In this document: piece by piece, positions 9,301 to 18,500 of the stretch | Layout: each line of letters opens with the position of its first letter | Numbering within the stretch: the stretch's first letter is position 1 | DNA from: Flavobacterium sp. | GTDB taxonomy: Bacteria; Bacteroidota; Bacteroidia; Flavobacteriales; Flavobacteriaceae | Assembly (NCBI GenBank): GCA_016714905.1 | Contig: JADKBW010000006.1 | Coordinates: 62,001-126,000, forward strand | DNA length: 64,000 bases | Reading direction: 5' to 3' | Notes under the pieces: model-generated | The model's input: the letters and a program-made list of their open reading frames with translations, nothing else | What the model was told of the DNA's origin: nothing | Database searches by the model: none | Translations under genes and position numbers: made by a program

Positions 9301-9991
9301 GGCTTCCATTGATTTGTTTTCACTCATTACTGGCGAGCAAGCCGGTGGGGTGTGGACACAATCTTCTGGTTCGGGCGGAACTTTTAATGCCGGTGTAGGA
9401 ACTTTTGTGCCAGCGCTAGGAGCGTCTACTTCTACTTTTACCTATACTGTAGCTGGTGCTGGACCTTGTCCGCCTGATTCTTCTGTTGTTACGATTACAA
9501 TTAATCCGCAAGCTAATGCAGGTGTTGATGGTAGTGTGACTGTTTGCGATTCTTCTGTGGCTTCCATTGATTTGTTTTCACTCATTACTGGCGAGCAAGC
9601 CGGTGGTGTGTGGACACAATCTTCTGGTTCGGGTGGAACTTTTAATGCCGGCGCGGGAACTTTTGTGCCAGCGCTAGGAGCGTCTACTTCCACTTTTACC
9701 TATACTGTAGCTGGTGCTGGACCTTGTCCGCCTGATTCTTCTGTTGTTACGATTACAATTAATCCACAACCTAATGCAGGTGTTGATGGAAGTGTAACTG
9801 TTTGCGATTCTTCTGTGGCTTCCATTGATTTGTTTTCTCTCATTGCTGGCGAGCAAGCCGGTGGTGTGTGGACACAATCTTCTGGTTCGGGTGGAACTTT
9901 TAATGCCGGCGCGGGAACTTTTTGCCAGCGCTTAGGAGCGTCTACTTCCACTTTTACCCCATACAGCTGGTGCTGGACCTTGTCCGCCTGA
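6350..9991 (+). CDS. Giant adhesin, segment 1: N-terminus and first 86-residue modules
   Basis: Contains the start (ATG at 6350, 12 bp after the small exported gene), the signal peptide, the PKD and P-like domains and six 86-residue modules starting at 8483. Each module reads CDSS...IDLFSLI.GEQAGGVWT, then GGTFNAG.GTFVPALGAS.STF, then G.GPCPPDSSVVTITINPQ. The paired cysteines in each module may form disulfides after export. The frame is lost in module six: relative to its neighbours, a G is missing near 9922 and an extra T lies near 9932 (these compensate), and two bases are missing near 9957-9965. The residues after about 9950 are therefore not real. Confidence 0.7.
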   Translation: MKFTFPFLCAVFMFVIFIQRSYGQPPNDTCVTAQTLVVGVGSCTSILYTNVAATTIGNPATPSCWSPNTMSNTVWFSFVATTADVEISTNFAGTLGNTQIAVYSGACGSLVQIGCQEDVNTIGGLLHTDVILHGLTVNNTYYIAVDGNGNTTGTFGVCVQQSLPIGPPLPIQDCAGAQTLCSPSALSVPDGVGGVGSTQEAPTCFGAPGERSSNWYTFTAATSGNLAFTITPTVAVDYDFAIFDTTTACLGTELSCNWSPALGANGTTGLGCPGGQCEPVLAVTAGQTYTILVDRFTAASNAGFALDFTGTTATFASPNPTFTATTACIGTATQFTNTTNGNFTYSWNFGDGFTSNLENPSHVFATAGPQSVTLLVTAVPGGCQNSITQTVTVNPLPTVNAGAGGSVCPGACINLSGSTNAVGSVGPLSFSNNTLFPIPDGNIVGVNSPIIVSGIVPTTVANTSIASVCINLTHTWDSDLDIFLQCPNGTIIQLSTDNGGLGENYTNTCFTPTAISPITAGTAPFTGTYAPEDSFALLNGCNSNGTWNLFVQDDIGGDLGSINNWTITFNNNLPPFTWSPTTAMTNATTLTPTVCPLVPTTYTLTANNGVGCTTTSQVTIGTTAGPTATISYPSASVCTTSGTQAATLAGTGSYTGGTYSSTLGLTINSSSGLITPSSSTPGPYTITYTIPASGSCPATTTTTTLTINAPPNAGVDGSVAVCDSSVASIDLFSLITGEQASGVWTQSSGSGGTFNAGVGTFVPALGASTSTFTYTVAGAGPCPPDSSVVTITINPQANAGADGSVTLCDSSVASIDLFSLITGEQAGGVWTQSSGSGGTFNAGAGTFVPALGASTSTFAYTVAGAGPCPPDSSVVTITINPQANAGVDGSVTVCDSSVTSIDLFSLIAGEQAGGVWTQSSGSGGTFNAGVGTFVPALGASTSTFTYTVAGAGPCPPDSSVVTITINPQANAGVDGSVTVCDSSVASIDLFSLITGEQAGGVWTQSSGSGGTFNAGVGTFVPALGASTSTFTYTVAGAGPCPPDSSVVTITINPQANAGVDGSVTVCDSSVASIDLFSLITGEQAGGVWTQSSGSGGTFNAGAGTFVPALGASTSTFTYTVAGAGPCPPDSSVVTITINPQPNAGVDGSVTVCDSSVASIDLFSLIAGEQAGGVWTQSSGSGGTFNAGAGTFCQRLGASTSTFTPYSWCWTLSA

Positions 9992-10028
9992 TTCTTCTGT
10001 TGTTACGATTACAATTAATCCACAACCT
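8483..10028 (+). repeat. Tandem 258-bp repeat, six copies
   Basis: Unit starts at 8483, 8741, 8999, 9257, 9515 and 9773, exactly 258 bp apart (86 codons). The copies are nearly identical at DNA level, including silent sites, so they were homogenised recently. The last copy carries the indels that break the frame. Confidence 0.9.
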
Positions 10029-10049
10029 AATGCAGGTGTTGATGGAAGT

Positions 10050-12707
10050 GTGACTGTTTGCGATTCTTCTGTGGCTTCCATTGATTTGTTTTCTCTCATT
10101 GCTGGCGAGCAAGCCGGTGGGGTGTGGACAAGAACTTCTGGTTCGGGTGGAACTTTTAATGCCGGCGCGGGTACATTTGTACCAGCCGTTGGCGCTTCTA
10201 CTTCGATTTTTACTTACACTGTTAGCGGCGTTGCCCCTTGTGTTTCGGATAGTTCTGTAGCTAGCGTAACCATTAATCCTGTCCTTACCCCAACCATTAA
10301 TTGTGGGGCTTCAACAACTACTTCTGTGGTCTTTAACTGGGCAAGTGTGACTGGTGCTACTGGATATACCGTGTCTTATCAAATCAATGCCAATCCAATT
10401 GTGGTAATTGGACCTATTGGAAATCTGCTTACTTACTCCGTCTCTGGACTAACGCCAGGGGATAATGTGACTATTACGCTAACTCCAACTGGTGGTGCTG
10501 GAACTTGTTTTGATTTGGCTTCTGCTACTTGTACTGCTAATAATTGTAATCCGCCAACGGCTTCTATTTCATATGCTGGTAATCCGTTTTGTTCTTCTGA
10601 TGCAACGGTGCAACCTGTCACTCTAGTGGGTACTGGAATCTTTACCGGAGGTATTTATTCTTCAACTGTCGGTTTGTCCTTGAATGCTACTAGCGGTGAG
10701 ATCATCGCAAGTACAAGTACGCCTGGTCCTTACACCATTACCTACACCATTGCTGCAACTGCCGGTTGTAGCCCTGTTGTGGCAACAACTGCTATTGTGA
10801 TTAATGCACCGCCTGTAGCGGGTGTGGATGGAAGTACTGCTGTTTGTGAGTCGTCTTTGTCTTCTATTGATTTGTTTTCTTTAATATCTGGTGAGCAAGC
10901 TGGCGGAGTTTGGACTAGAACTTCTGGTTCGGGTGGAACTTTTAATAGCGCTTTGGGGACTTTTGTGCCGGCGGTGGGTGCTTCGTCTTCAACTTTTACT
11001 TATACCCTCAGTGGTGTGGCACCTTGTGCTTCGGATAGTTCTGTAGCCAGCGTTACCATTAATCCTGTCCTTACCCCAACCATTAATTGTGGGGCTTCAA
11101 CAACTACTTCTGTAATCTTTAACTGGGCAAGTGTGACTGGTGCTTCTGGATATACCGTGTCTTATCAAATTAATGCCAATCCTATTGTAGTAGTTGGACC
11201 TATTGGAAATCTGCTTACTTACTCCGTCTCTGGTTTAACGCCAGGGGACAATGTGACTATTACGCTAACTCCAACTGGTGGTGCTGGAACTTGTTTTGAT
11301 TTGGCTTCTGCTACTTGTACTGCCAACAATTGTAATCCGCCAACGGCTTCTATTTCATATGCTGGTAATCCTTTTTGTTCTTCTGATGCGTCGGTGCAAC
11401 CTGTCACTCTAGTGGGTACTGGACTCTTTACCGGTGGCGTTTATTCTTCAACTCTTGGTTTGTCCTTGAATGCTACTAGCGGGGAGATCATCGCCAGTAC
11501 AAGTACTCCGGGACCTTACACCATTACCTACACCATTGCTGCAACTGCCGGTTGTAGCCCTGTTGTGGCAACAACTGCTATTGTGATTAATGCGCCGCCT
11601 GTAGCAGGTGTGGATGGAAGTACTGCTGTTTGTGAGTCTTCTATCACTTCGATTGATTTGTTTTCACTCATTACTGGCGAGCAAGCCGGTGGTGTGTGGA
11701 CACAATCTTCTGGTTCGGGTGGAACTTTTAATGCCGGCGCGGGTACATTTGTACCAGCCGTTGGCGCTTCTACTTCGATTTTTACTTACACTGTTAGCGG
11801 CGTTGCCCCTTGTGTTTCGGATAGTTCTGTAGCCAGCGTAACCATAAATCCTGTCCTTACCCCAACCATTAATTGTGGGGCTTCAACAACTACTTCTGTG
11901 GTCTTTAACTGGGCAGGTGTCACTGGTGCTACTGGGTATACCGTGTCTTATCAAATTAATGCCAATCCCGTGGTAGTAGTTGGACCTATTGGAAATCTGC
12001 TTACTTACTCCGTCTCTGGACTAACGCCAGGGGATAATGTGACTATTACGCTAACTCCAACTGGTGGTGCTGGAACTTGTTTTGATTTGGCTTCTGCTAC
12101 TTGTACTGCCAACAATTGTAATCCGCCAACGGCTTCTATTTCATACAGTGGTAATCCGTTTTGTTCTTCTGATGCAACGGTACAAAGCGTCACTTTAGCG
12201 GGAACTGGAATCTTTACCGGAGGTATTTATTCTTCAACTATTGGTTTGTCCTTGAATGCTACTAGCGGGGAGATCATCGCAAGTACAAGTACTCCCGGGC
12301 CTTACACCATTACATACACCATTGCTGCCACTGCCGGTTGTAGTCCTGTTGTGGCAACAACTGCTATTGTGATTAATGCACCGCCTGTAGCAGGTGTGGA
12401 TGGAAGTACTGCTGTTTGTGAATCTTCTCTGGCTTCGATTGATTTGTTTTCACTAATTTCTGGCGAACAAGTTGGCGGAGTTTGGACTAGAACTTCTGGT
12501 TCGGGTGGAACTTTTAATAGTGCTTTGGGGACTTTTGTGCCGGCGGTGGGTGCTTCTTCTTCAACTTTTTCTTATACCCTCAGCGGTGTGGCACCTTGTG
12601 CTTCGGATAGTTCTGCAGCCAGCGTTACCATTAATCCTGTCCTTACCCCAACCATTAATTGTGGGGCTTCAACAACTACTTCTGTAATCTTTAACTGGGC
12701 AAGGTGA
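10050..12707 (+). CDS. Giant adhesin, segment 2: composite 262-residue repeats
   Basis: Continues segment 1 in another frame; 10050 is only the first possible initiation codon after the lesion, not a true start. It covers three full composite repeats and most of a fourth. Each composite has the 86-residue module, then a fibronectin type III-like domain (TSVIFNWASVTGASGYTVSY, then LTYSVSGLTPGDNVTITL), then an Ig-like domain (PTASISYAGNPFCSSDA, then STPGPYTITYTI). The period is exactly 786 bp (unit starts 10029, 10815, 11601, 12387). The frame breaks near 12702, where GGGCAAGGTG replaces GGGCAAGTGTG of the other copies (one base lost). Confidence 0.65.
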   Translation: MTVCDSSVASIDLFSLIAGEQAGGVWTRTSGSGGTFNAGAGTFVPAVGASTSIFTYTVSGVAPCVSDSSVASVTINPVLTPTINCGASTTTSVVFNWASVTGATGYTVSYQINANPIVVIGPIGNLLTYSVSGLTPGDNVTITLTPTGGAGTCFDLASATCTANNCNPPTASISYAGNPFCSSDATVQPVTLVGTGIFTGGIYSSTVGLSLNATSGEIIASTSTPGPYTITYTIAATAGCSPVVATTAIVINAPPVAGVDGSTAVCESSLSSIDLFSLISGEQAGGVWTRTSGSGGTFNSALGTFVPAVGASSSTFTYTLSGVAPCASDSSVASVTINPVLTPTINCGASTTTSVIFNWASVTGASGYTVSYQINANPIVVVGPIGNLLTYSVSGLTPGDNVTITLTPTGGAGTCFDLASATCTANNCNPPTASISYAGNPFCSSDASVQPVTLVGTGLFTGGVYSSTLGLSLNATSGEIIASTSTPGPYTITYTIAATAGCSPVVATTAIVINAPPVAGVDGSTAVCESSITSIDLFSLITGEQAGGVWTQSSGSGGTFNAGAGTFVPAVGASTSIFTYTVSGVAPCVSDSSVASVTINPVLTPTINCGASTTTSVVFNWAGVTGATGYTVSYQINANPVVVVGPIGNLLTYSVSGLTPGDNVTITLTPTGGAGTCFDLASATCTANNCNPPTASISYSGNPFCSSDATVQSVTLAGTGIFTGGIYSSTIGLSLNATSGEIIASTSTPGPYTITYTIAATAGCSPVVATTAIVINAPPVAGVDGSTAVCESSLASIDLFSLISGEQVGGVWTRTSGSGGTFNSALGTFVPAVGASSSTFSYTLSGVAPCASDSSAASVTINPVLTPTINCGASTTTSVIFNWAR

Positions 12708-13171
12708 CTGGTGCTTCTGGATATACCGTGTCTTATCAAATTAATGCCAATCCTATTGTAGTAGTTGGACCTATTGGAAATCTGCTTACTTACTCCGTCT
12801 CTGGTTTAACGCCAGGGGACAATGTGACTATTACGCTAACTCCAACTGGTGGTGCTGGAACTTGTTTTGATTTGGCTTCTGCTACTTGTACTGCTAATAA
12901 TTGTAATCCGCCAACGGCTTCTATTTCATATGCTGGTAATCCGTTTTGTTCTTCTGATGCATCTGTGCAAAGTGTAACACTAGTAGGAACTGGACTATTT
13001 ACCGGTGGTGTGTATTCTTCAACTCTTGGTTTGTCCTTGAATACTGCCAGCGGGGAGATCATCGCCAGTACAAGTACTCCGGGACCTTACACCATTACCT
13101 ACACCATTGCCGCAACTGCCGGTTGTAGCCCTGTTGTGGCAACAACTGCTATTGTGATTAATGCGCCTTAG
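12704..13171 (+). CDS. Giant adhesin, segment 3
   Basis: Completes the fibronectin III-like and Ig-like parts of composite repeat four after the lesion at 12702. It ends at a stop created near 13169, where four bases are missing at the junction VINAPP-VAGVDG compared with the other copies; one more base is missing near 13180. The start at 12704 is an artefact of the break. Confidence 0.5.
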   Translation: MTGASGYTVSYQINANPIVVVGPIGNLLTYSVSGLTPGDNVTITLTPTGGAGTCFDLASATCTANNCNPPTASISYAGNPFCSSDASVQSVTLVGTGLFTGGVYSSTLGLSLNTASGEIIASTSTPGPYTITYTIAATAGCSPVVATTAIVINAP

Positions 13172-13208
13172 CAGGTGTGGATAAAGTACTGCTGTTTGTG
13201 AGTCCTCT

Positions 13209-13397
13209 ATGACTTCGATTGATTTGTTTTCACTCATTACTGGCGAACAAGCTGGCGGTGTGTGGACACAATCTTCTGGTTCGGGTGGAACTTTTAATAG
13301 CGCTTTGGGGACTTTTGTGCCGGCGGTGGGGCTTCGTCTTCAACTTTTACTTATACCCTCAGTGGTGTGGCACCTTGTGCGTCGGATAGTTCTGTAG
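13209..13397 (+). CDS. Giant adhesin, segment 4 (short piece of an 86-residue module)
   Basis: Carries the SIDLFSLITGEQAGGVWT and GTFNSALGTFVPAVG parts of the module that opens composite repeat five. The frame is lost at about 13330, where GGTGGGGCTTCG stands for GGTGGGTGCTTCG in the other copies. Residues after that point are not real. Too short and too broken to be an independent gene. Confidence 0.4.
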   Translation: MTSIDLFSLITGEQAGGVWTQSSGSGGTFNSALGTFVPAVGLRLQLLLIPSVVWHLVRRIVL

Positions 13398-13834
13398 CCA
13401 GCGTTACCATTTATCTTGTCCTTACCCCAACCATTAATTGTGGGGCTTCAACAACTACTTCTGTAATCTTTAACTGGTCAAGTGTGACTGGTGCTTCTGG
13501 GTATTCCGTTTCTTATCAAATTAATGCCAATCCTGTTGTAGTAGTTGGACCTATTGGAAATCTGCTTACTTACTCCGTCTCTGGACTAACGCCAGGGGAT
13601 AATGTGACTATTACGCTAACTCCAACTGGTGGTGCTGGAACTTGTTTTGATTTGGCTTCTGCTACTTGCACTGCCAACAATTGTAATCCACCAACGGCTT
13701 CTATTTCATATGCTGGTAATCCTTTTTGTTCTTCTGATGCGTCGGTGCAACCTGTTACTCTAGTGGGTACTGGACTTTTACCGGTGGCGTTTATTCTTCA
13801 ACCTTGGGCTGTCTTTAAATGCTGCCAACGGTGA
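13367..13834 (+). CDS. Giant adhesin, segment 5
   Basis: Continues composite repeat five with the end of the module, the fibronectin III-like domain and most of the Ig-like domain. One base is lost near 13777 (GGACTTTTACC for GGACTCTTTACC), which ends the frame. Three more single-base losses follow near 13803, 13855 and 13952 before the next long frame. Copies five and six also share the substitution TIYLV for TINPV, which suggests that they are recent duplicates of each other. Confidence 0.5.
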   Translation: MAPCASDSSVASVTIYLVLTPTINCGASTTTSVIFNWSSVTGASGYSVSYQINANPVVVVGPIGNLLTYSVSGLTPGDNVTITLTPTGGAGTCFDLASATCTANNCNPPTASISYAGNPFCSSDASVQPVTLVGTGLLPVAFILQPWAVFKCCQR

Positions 13835-13956
13835 GATCATCGCAAGTACAAGTACCCGGGTCCTTACACCATTACCTACACCATTGCCGCAACTGCCGGT
13901 TGTAGCCCTGTTGTGGCAACAACTGCTATTGTGATTAATGCACCGCCTGTAGCGGT

Positions 13957-15504
13957 GTGGATGGAAGTACTGCTGTTTGTGAGTCGTCTTTGTCTTCTAT
14001 TGATTTGTATTCACTAATTTCTGGCGAACAAGCTGGCGGAGTTTGGACTAGATCTTCTGGTGCGGGTGGAACTTTTAATAGCGCTTTGGGGACTTTTGTG
14101 CCGGCGGTGGGGGCTTCGTCTTCAACTTTTACTTATACCCTCAGTGGTGTGGCACCTTGTGCGTCGGATAGTTCTGTAGCCAGCGTTACCATTTATCTTG
14201 TCCTTACCCCAACCATTAATTGTGGGGCTTCAACAACTACTTCTGTAATCTTTAACTGGTCAAGTGTGACTGGTGCTACTGGGTATTCCGTTTCTTATCA
14301 AATCAATGCCAATCCTGTTGTAGTAGTTGGACCTATTGGAAATCTGCTTACTTACTCCGTCTCTGGTTTAACGCCAGGGGATAATGTGACTATTACGCTA
14401 ACTCCAACTGGTGGTGCTGGAACTTGTTTTGATTTGGCTTCTGCTACTTGTACTGCCAACAATTGTAATCCGCCAACGGCTTCTATTTCATACAGTGGTA
14501 ATCCGTTTTGTTCTTCTGATGCGTCGGTGCAACCTGTCACTCTAGTGGGAACTGGACTCTTTACCGGTGGTGTTTATTCTTCAACTGCTGGGCTATCTTT
14601 AAATGCTGCTAGCGGTGAGATCATCGCAAGTACAAGTACGCCTGGTCCTTACACCATTACCTACACCATTGCTGCAACTGCCGGTTGTAGCCCTGTTGTG
14701 GCAACCACTGCTATTGTGATTAATGCACCGCCTGTAGCGGGTGTGGATGGAAGTACTGCTGTTTGTGAGTCGTCTTTGTCTTCTATTGATTTGTATTCAC
14801 TAATTTCTGGCGAACAAGCTGGCGGAGTTTGGACTAGATCTTCTGGTGCGGGTGGAACTTTTAATAGCGCTTTGGGGACTTTTGTGCCGGCGGTGGGGGC
14901 TTCGTCTTCAACTTTTACTTATACCCTCAGTGGTGTGGCACCTTGTGCGTCGGATAGTTCTGTAGCCAGCGTAACCATAAATCCTGTCCTTACCCCAACC
15001 ATTAATTGTGGGGCTTCAACAACTACTTCTGTAATCTTTAACTGGTCAAGTGTGACTGGTGCTTCTGGATATTCCGTTTCTTATCAAATTAATGCCAATC
15101 CTGTTGTAGTAGTTGGACCTATTGGAAATCTGCTTACTTACTCCGTCTCTGGTTTAACACCTGGAGATAATGTATCGATTACAGTGATTCCAACTGGTGG
15201 TGCTGGAACTTGTTTTGATTTGGCTTCTGCTACTTGTACTGCTAATAATTGTAATCCACCAACGGCTTCTATTTCATACAGTGGTAATCCGTTTTGTTCT
15301 TCTGATGCGTCGGTGCAACCTGTCACTCTAGTGGGAACTGGACTCTTTACCGGTGGCGTTTATTCTTCAACTCTTGGTTTGTCCTTGAATACTGCCAACG
15401 GTGAGATCATCGCCAGTACAAGTACTCTGGTCCTTACTCCATTACCTACACCATTGCTGCAACTGCCGGTTGTAGCCCTGTTGTGGCAACAACTGCTATT
15501 GTGA
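13957..15504 (+). CDS. Giant adhesin, segment 6: composite repeats six and seven
   Basis: Holds composite repeat six (from about 13953) and seven (from 14734) in one frame. The module here reads SIDLYSLISGEQ in place of SIDLFSLI, a variant shared with copy eight. The frame breaks near 15426 where AGTACTCTGGTCC lacks one base compared with AGTACGCCTGGTCC. The apparent start lies inside the module and is not a true start. Confidence 0.6.
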   Translation: MDGSTAVCESSLSSIDLYSLISGEQAGGVWTRSSGAGGTFNSALGTFVPAVGASSSTFTYTLSGVAPCASDSSVASVTIYLVLTPTINCGASTTTSVIFNWSSVTGATGYSVSYQINANPVVVVGPIGNLLTYSVSGLTPGDNVTITLTPTGGAGTCFDLASATCTANNCNPPTASISYSGNPFCSSDASVQPVTLVGTGLFTGGVYSSTAGLSLNAASGEIIASTSTPGPYTITYTIAATAGCSPVVATTAIVINAPPVAGVDGSTAVCESSLSSIDLYSLISGEQAGGVWTRSSGAGGTFNSALGTFVPAVGASSSTFTYTLSGVAPCASDSSVASVTINPVLTPTINCGASTTTSVIFNWSSVTGASGYSVSYQINANPVVVVGPIGNLLTYSVSGLTPGDNVSITVIPTGGAGTCFDLASATCTANNCNPPTASISYSGNPFCSSDASVQPVTLVGTGLFTGGVYSSTLGLSLNTANGEIIASTSTLVLTPLPTPLLQLPVVALLWQQLLL

Positions 15505-18500
15505 TTAATGCGCCGCCTGTAGCAGGTGTGGATGGTAGTACTGCTGTTTGTGAGTCTTCTATCACTTCGATTGATTTGTATTCACTAATTTCTGGCGAAC
15601 AAGCTGGCGGAGTTTGGACTAGATCTTCTGGTTCGGGCGGAACATTTAATAGCGCTTTGGGGACTTTTGTGCCGGCGGTGGGGGCTTCGTCTTCAACTTT
15701 TACTTATACCCTCAGTGGTGTGGCACCTTGTGCGTCGGATAGTTCTGTAGCCAGCGTAACCATAAATCCTGTCCTTACCCCAACCATTAATTGTGGGGCT
15801 TCAACAACTACTTCTGTAATCTTTAACTGGGCAAGTGTGACTGGTGCTAGTGGGTATACCGTGTCTTATCAAATCAATGCCAATCCTGTTGTAGTAGTTG
15901 GACCTATTGGAAATCTGCTTACTTACTCCGTCTCTGGTTTAACACCTGGAGATAATGTATCGATTACGCTAACTCCAACTGGTGGTGCTGGAACTTGTTT
16001 TGATTTGGCTTCTGCTACTTGTACTGCTAATAATTGTAATCCACCAACGGCTTCTATTTCATACAGTGGTAATCCGTTTTGTTCTTCTGATGCGTCGGTG
16101 CAACCTGTCACTCTAGTGGGAACTGGACTCTTTACCGGTGGCGTTTATTCTTCAACTCTTGGTTTGTCCTTGAATACTGCCAACGGTGAGATCATCGCCA
16201 GTACAAGTACTCCGGGACCTTACTCCATTACCTACACCATTGCTGCAACTGCCGGTTGTAGCCCTGTTGTGGCAACAACTGCTATTGTGATTAATGCACC
16301 GCCTGTAGCAGGTGTGGATGGTAGTACTGCTGTTTGTGAGTCGTCTTTGTCTTCTATTGATTTGTTTTCTTTAATATCTGGTGAGCAAGCTGGCGGAGTT
16401 TGGACTAGATCTTCTGGACTTGGTGGAACTTTTAATAGTGCTCTTGGGACTTTTGTGCCAGCCGTGGGCGCCTCCTCTTCGACTTTTTCTTATACTGTAA
16501 GTGGTGTGGCGCCTTGTGCAAATGATACTTCTCTTGCCACCATTACAATTAATCCGCAAGCTAATGCAGGTGTTGATGGTAGTGTGACTGTTTGTGATTC
16601 TTCTATCGCTTCGATTGATTTGTTTTCTTTAATTACGGGAGAGCAAGTTGGTGGTGTGTGGACTAGAACTTCTGGTTCGGGTGGAACTTTTAATGCCGGG
16701 GCGGGAACTTTTGTGCCGGCTATAGGGGCTTCCTCTTCGACTTTTACTTATATACTCACAAGTGTGGCGCCTTGCGTAAATGATACATCGTTAGCAACTA
16801 TCTTCATAATTGCTCAACCCAATGCAGGCTCAGATGGCAGCACTATAATTTGCGAATCTTCAATCGCCATTGTTGATTTATTTTCTTTGATTTCAGGGGA
16901 ACAAGCTGGCGGTGTCTGGACACGCACGTCCGGAGCTGGCGGAACTTTCAATGCCTCTACGGGAACTTTTGTGCCTGCGGTTGGGGCTTCCTCTTCTACT
17001 TTTACTTATACAGTGGCTGGTGTAGCGCCTTGTACAAATGATACTTCTCTTGCCACTATTACAATTAATCCGCAAGCTAATGCAGGTGTTGATGGTAGTG
17101 TGACTATTTGCGATTCATCTATTGCCTCAATCGATTTGTTTTCTTTAATCACTGGTGAACAAGCCGGTGGTGTATGGACTAGAACTTCTGGCGCGGGTGG
17201 AACTTTCAATGCTGCTTCTGGAACTTTTGTGCCGGCGGTGGGCGCTTCCTCTTCTACTTTTACTTATACCGTGAGTGGTGTGTTGCCTTGCGTAAATGAT
17301 ACGTCGTTAGCAACTATCTCCATAATTGCACAGCCCAATGCAGGCGTAGATGGTAGCACTATAATTTGCGAATCTTCAATCGCCATTGTTGATTTATTTT
17401 CTTTGATTTCAGGGGAACAAGCTGGCGGTGTCTGGACACGCACGTCCGGAGCTGGCGGAACTTTCAATGCCTCTACGGGAACTTTTGTGCCTGCGGTTGG
17501 GGCTTCCTCTTCTACTTTTACTTATACCGTGAGTGGTGTAGCGCCTTGTTTAAATGATACTTCACTCGCTTCTATTACTATTAATCCACAACCTAATGCA
17601 GGTGTGGATGGCAATGTGACTGTTTGTGATTCGTCTGTCGCTTCCCTCAATTTGTTTTCTTTAATAACTGGCGAGCAAACTGGAGGAGTTTGGACTAGAA
17701 CTTCCGGTTCGGGTGGAACTTTCAATGCCACAGCAGGTACTTTTGTGCCAGCTTTGGGCGCTTCCTCTTCTACTTTTACTTATACGCTCACAGGTGCAGT
17801 GCCTTGTGTGAATGATACTTCACTTGCCGCTATTACTATCAATCCGCAACCTAATGCAGGTACCGATGGTAGTACTTCTGTCTGCGAAACGAATAATGCT
17901 TCCATTAATTTGTTTTCTTTAATTACAGGTGAGCAAGTTGGTGGTGTATGGACTAGAACTTCTGGAACTGGTGGAACTTTTAATGCAACTTCGGGAACTT
18001 TTATTCCCGCCGTGGGTGCTACGACAAGTACTTTTATTTATATACTCAACGGAGTAGCGCCTTGTATTGTTGATAGTTCGATGGCTACTGTAACAATAAC
18101 TGCTCAACCTATCGCTGGAACTTTAAGTGGAATTCAAACCGTTTGTCAAGGCAATACTAGAAATTTTTCGCCAACTGTTACAGGCGGCACGTGGACTTCC
18201 TCTAATCCAACTGTTGCGACAGTCACTCCACTAACAGGAATTGTTACTGGAATTTTGCCGGGAATTGCGAACATCACCTATACTATACTCGGAACGGGAG
18301 GTTGTCCTAATGCGACGGTCGATCGACAAATTACCGTTACTCCAACACCACAATTAACCAACTCGGGCATCAACATCATTTGTAGTAATGAAACTTCAAA
18401 TGTGCTTTTAACGGCAACAGCTTCTGGCACAAATTTCACATGGACCGTAAGTCAGAGTGGTGTTACCGGTGCCAATAACGGATCTGGAAGCAGCATCAAT

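Larger units (their letters stand above)
10029..16304 (+). repeat. Tandem 786-bp higher-order repeat, eight copies
   Basis: Unit starts at 10029, 10815, 11601, 12387, about 13170, about 13953, 14734 and 15519. Each unit is one 258-bp module followed by about 528 bp coding for a fibronectin III-like and an Ig-like domain. Units with indels are shorter by exactly the missing bases. Near-identity extends over whole units. Confidence 0.9.

Noticed and set aside
8668..9951. Series of near-identical minus-strand open frames of 67 and 83 codons spaced 258 bp
   Set aside because: They are mirror frames of the adhesin modules; their similarity only reflects the DNA repeat, and no start signals or own codon pattern support them.
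13956..15504. Separate small adhesin genes between 10 and 15.5 kb
   Set aside because: None has a signal peptide or sorting domain, and each joins the next when one to five bases are restored according to sister copies.
10433..16111. Repeated minus-strand 62-codon frames spaced 786 bp
   Set aside because: Shadows of the composite repeat on the opposite strand; they vanish in the diverged parts.
8483..18110. Regularly spaced repeats as a CRISPR array
   Set aside because: The repeat unit is 258 or 786 bp, open in one frame and without unique spacers; no cas genes are near.
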